Below are positions 62,871 to 64,000 of a DNA stretch of 64,000 nucleotides, piece after piece. Position 1 is the first letter of the stretch, and every line of letters starts with the position of its first letter. The translations under genes were made by a program, and so were the position numbers. Origin of the DNA: Hymenobacter convexus (GTDB lineage Bacteria; Bacteroidota; Bacteroidia; Cytophagales; Hymenobacteraceae); NCBI RefSeq assembly GCF_030580955.1, contig NZ_JAUQON010000013.1, positions 1 to 64,000 on the forward strand, given 5' to 3'. The notes under the pieces were generated by a model that was given only the letters and a program-made list of their open reading frames with translations, was not told the origin of the DNA and did not search any database.

Positions 62871-64000
62871 TTATGCGCCGTCCATGCGCACGATTTTTGG
62901 GGTGAACGAGCCCAGCACATCCACCAATTCGCCCTGGCTGGCCATCACGGTGTGAATGTCTTTGTAAGCCATGGGCGCCTCGTCGAGCCCGCCGCCAATC
63001 AGTTCCACACCAAAATCGGCGAGGTGCTTGCGCACGCCGGATTCGGTGAGTTCGGCCTTGGCGCGGGTGCGCGACATAAGCCGCCCCGCCCCGTGCGAAG
63101 CCGACGCCAACGACTCGGCCACACCCCGGCCCCGCACAATGAAGCCGGGCGCCGTCATCGAGCCGGGAATGATGCCGAGCACGCCCGCGCCGGCCGGCGT
63201 GGCCCCCTTGCGGTGGGTGATGACCTCGCGGCCATCAGCCAGGCGTTCCTTCCAGGCGAAGTTGTGGTGGTTTTCCACCTTAGCCAGCGGTTTTTCGCCG
63301 AGGGCTTTGGCCAGGCGCTGATGAATCTGGGCGTGGCAGGCCGAGGCGTAGTCGCCGGCCAGGTTCATGGCGGCCCAGTACTCCTGGCCGGCTTCGGTGT
63401 CGAGGCCCAGCCAGGCGAGGTGCTGGGCTTCGGCGGGCAGCTTGCACACGTCTTTGGCCAGTTTGGTGTAGTGCTCGGCAATGCCCGCGCCCAGGCCCCG
63501 CGAGCCGGAGTGCGAGAGCACGCCCAGGTACTGCCCCATCGGCACGCCCAAGTCGTTTTCCGCCTCGGTGATTTCGACGATGCCGAACTCCACGAAGTGG
63601 TTGCCGGAGCCGGAGGTGCCCACCTGCTCGGCGGCCCGCTCGCGCTTGTTTTTCAGGAAGGGAATTTCCAGAAATTCGTCGCGGTCGATAACGGCCGCGG
63701 CCAGCCGCTGGCCCCGCTCCCAGCCCCGGCCCGAGCCGAAACGGGTGTGGTTGAGCAGCAGCGTGCGCAACTCTTGCACGCGCTGGGTGAGGTATTTGGG
63801 CGGCAAATCAAACACCGACAGCGCCATGCGGCAGCCAATGTCGACCCCCACGGCGTAGGGAATCACGGCGTTGTCGGTGGCCAGCACGCCGCCGATGGGC
63901 AGGCCGTAGCCGTGGTGGGCATCGGGCATGAGGGCGCCGGCCACGGTCACGGGCAGCTTCATAGCCGTTTCCATCTGGTGGATGGCGCCCGTCTCGATGT
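62871..64000 (-). CDS. rtcB: RNA-splicing ligase RtcB (5' end outside the window)
   Basis: GTP-dependent RNA ligase joining 2',3'-cyclic phosphate or 3'-phosphate to 5'-OH ends, used in RNA repair. The visible part runs from beyond the right edge to the stop. MPDAHHGYGLPIGG, the metal-binding AVGVDIGCRM, GSGNHFVEFG, LSHSGSRGLG, ENHHNFAWKE, HRKGATPAGAG and the guanylylation histidine in ASHGAGRLMSRT are all present. An in-frame Met lies at 63974, but the codons before it (IETGAIHQ) fit RtcB, so the gene is partial here. Confidence 0.94.
   Translation of the reverse strand, partial: IETGAIHQMETAMKLPVTVAGALMPDAHHGYGLPIGGVLATDNAVIPYAVGVDIGCRMALSVFDLPPKYLTQRVQELRTLLLNHTRFGSGRGWERGQRLAAAVIDRDEFLEIPFLKNKRERAAEQVGTSGSGNHFVEFGIVEITEAENDLGVPMGQYLGVLSHSGSRGLGAGIAEHYTKLAKDVCKLPAEAQHLAWLGLDTEAGQEYWAAMNLAGDYASACHAQIHQRLAKALGEKPLAKVENHHNFAWKERLADGREVITHRKGATPAGAGVLGIIPGSMTAPGFIVRGRGVAESLASASHGAGRLMSRTRAKAELTESGVRKHLADFGVELIGGGLDEAPMAYKDIHTVMASQGELVDVLGSFTPKIVRMDGA

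Overview
The window looks like a stretch of a GC-rich Bacteroidota chromosome, most likely Hymenobacter or a close relative (Hymenobacteraceae, Cytophagales). Support: type IX secretion (T9SS) C-terminal sorting domains on three proteins, DUF4394 proteins, a split transketolase, an ECF sigma factor with an anti-sigma-like partner, a TonB-dependent siderophore receptor with a carboxypeptidase-like N-terminal domain, near absence of Shine-Dalgarno sequences, and many REP-like inverted repeats between genes. It reads as ordinary chromosome with no phage, plasmid, CRISPR, rRNA or tRNA. The taxon is inferred from gene content, not from a marker gene.

Layout. 0.1-9.4 kb: NFACT/RqcH-like protein, small lipoprotein, MBL-fold hydrolase, a single-domain response regulator beside a large hybrid histidine kinase (phosphorelay), a glycosyltransferase and an outer-membrane beta-barrel protein. 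9.6-16.3 kb: secreted amidase, miaA, pfkA, a TerB-like protein, a class III aminotransferase and an LTXXQ-like periplasmic protein. 16.3-18.5 kb: anti-sigma-like protein and ECF sigma factor, a secreted protein made of 16-residue repeats, a small secreted protein. 18.6-22.7 kb: one leftward run, transketolase N half, von Willebrand A protein, GldL-like membrane protein, transketolase C half. 22.8-28.3 kb: a 42-bp tandem repeat, bcp, M23 peptidase, FAH-family hydrolase, M48 lipoprotein, a small lipoprotein plus a 38-residue ORF. 28.3-33.6 kb: mpl, dnaB interrupted by a complete intein, TSUP transporter. 33.6-39 kb: T9SS protein, then TonB-dependent receptor and PepSY protein (iron uptake). 39-44.5 kb: LLM oxidoreductase, dienelactone hydrolase, BASS transporter, small periplasmic protein, SDR. 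44.9-49.8 kb: a rightward set, Lgt-like membrane protein, three unknown proteins, a Tes/MJ0619-like radical SAM enzyme and two tiny related membrane proteins. 49.8-54.2 kb: mutM, PhzF-like isomerase, M48-like protease, small membrane protein, MOSC protein. 54.4-61.4 kb: two DUF4394/T9SS surface proteins. 61.9-64 kb: ynfA and a partial rtcB running off the right edge.

Most interesting: (1) the Lgt-like plus Tes-like radical SAM plus tiny membrane protein locus at 44954-49830, a candidate uncharacterised lipid-modifying system whose Lgt-like member appears to lack residues needed by true Lgt; (2) an intein splitting the Walker A motif of DnaB; (3) at least seven families of inverted repeats, several of which supply or abut start codons, stop codons or coding sequence (miaA, the aminotransferase, the M23 peptidase, the vWA protein, the Lgt-like protein); (4) the two transketolase halves separated by a vWA and a GldL-like gene; (5) a 42-bp tandem repeat next to bcp. 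All calls are from reading sequence and family knowledge; no database search was run.
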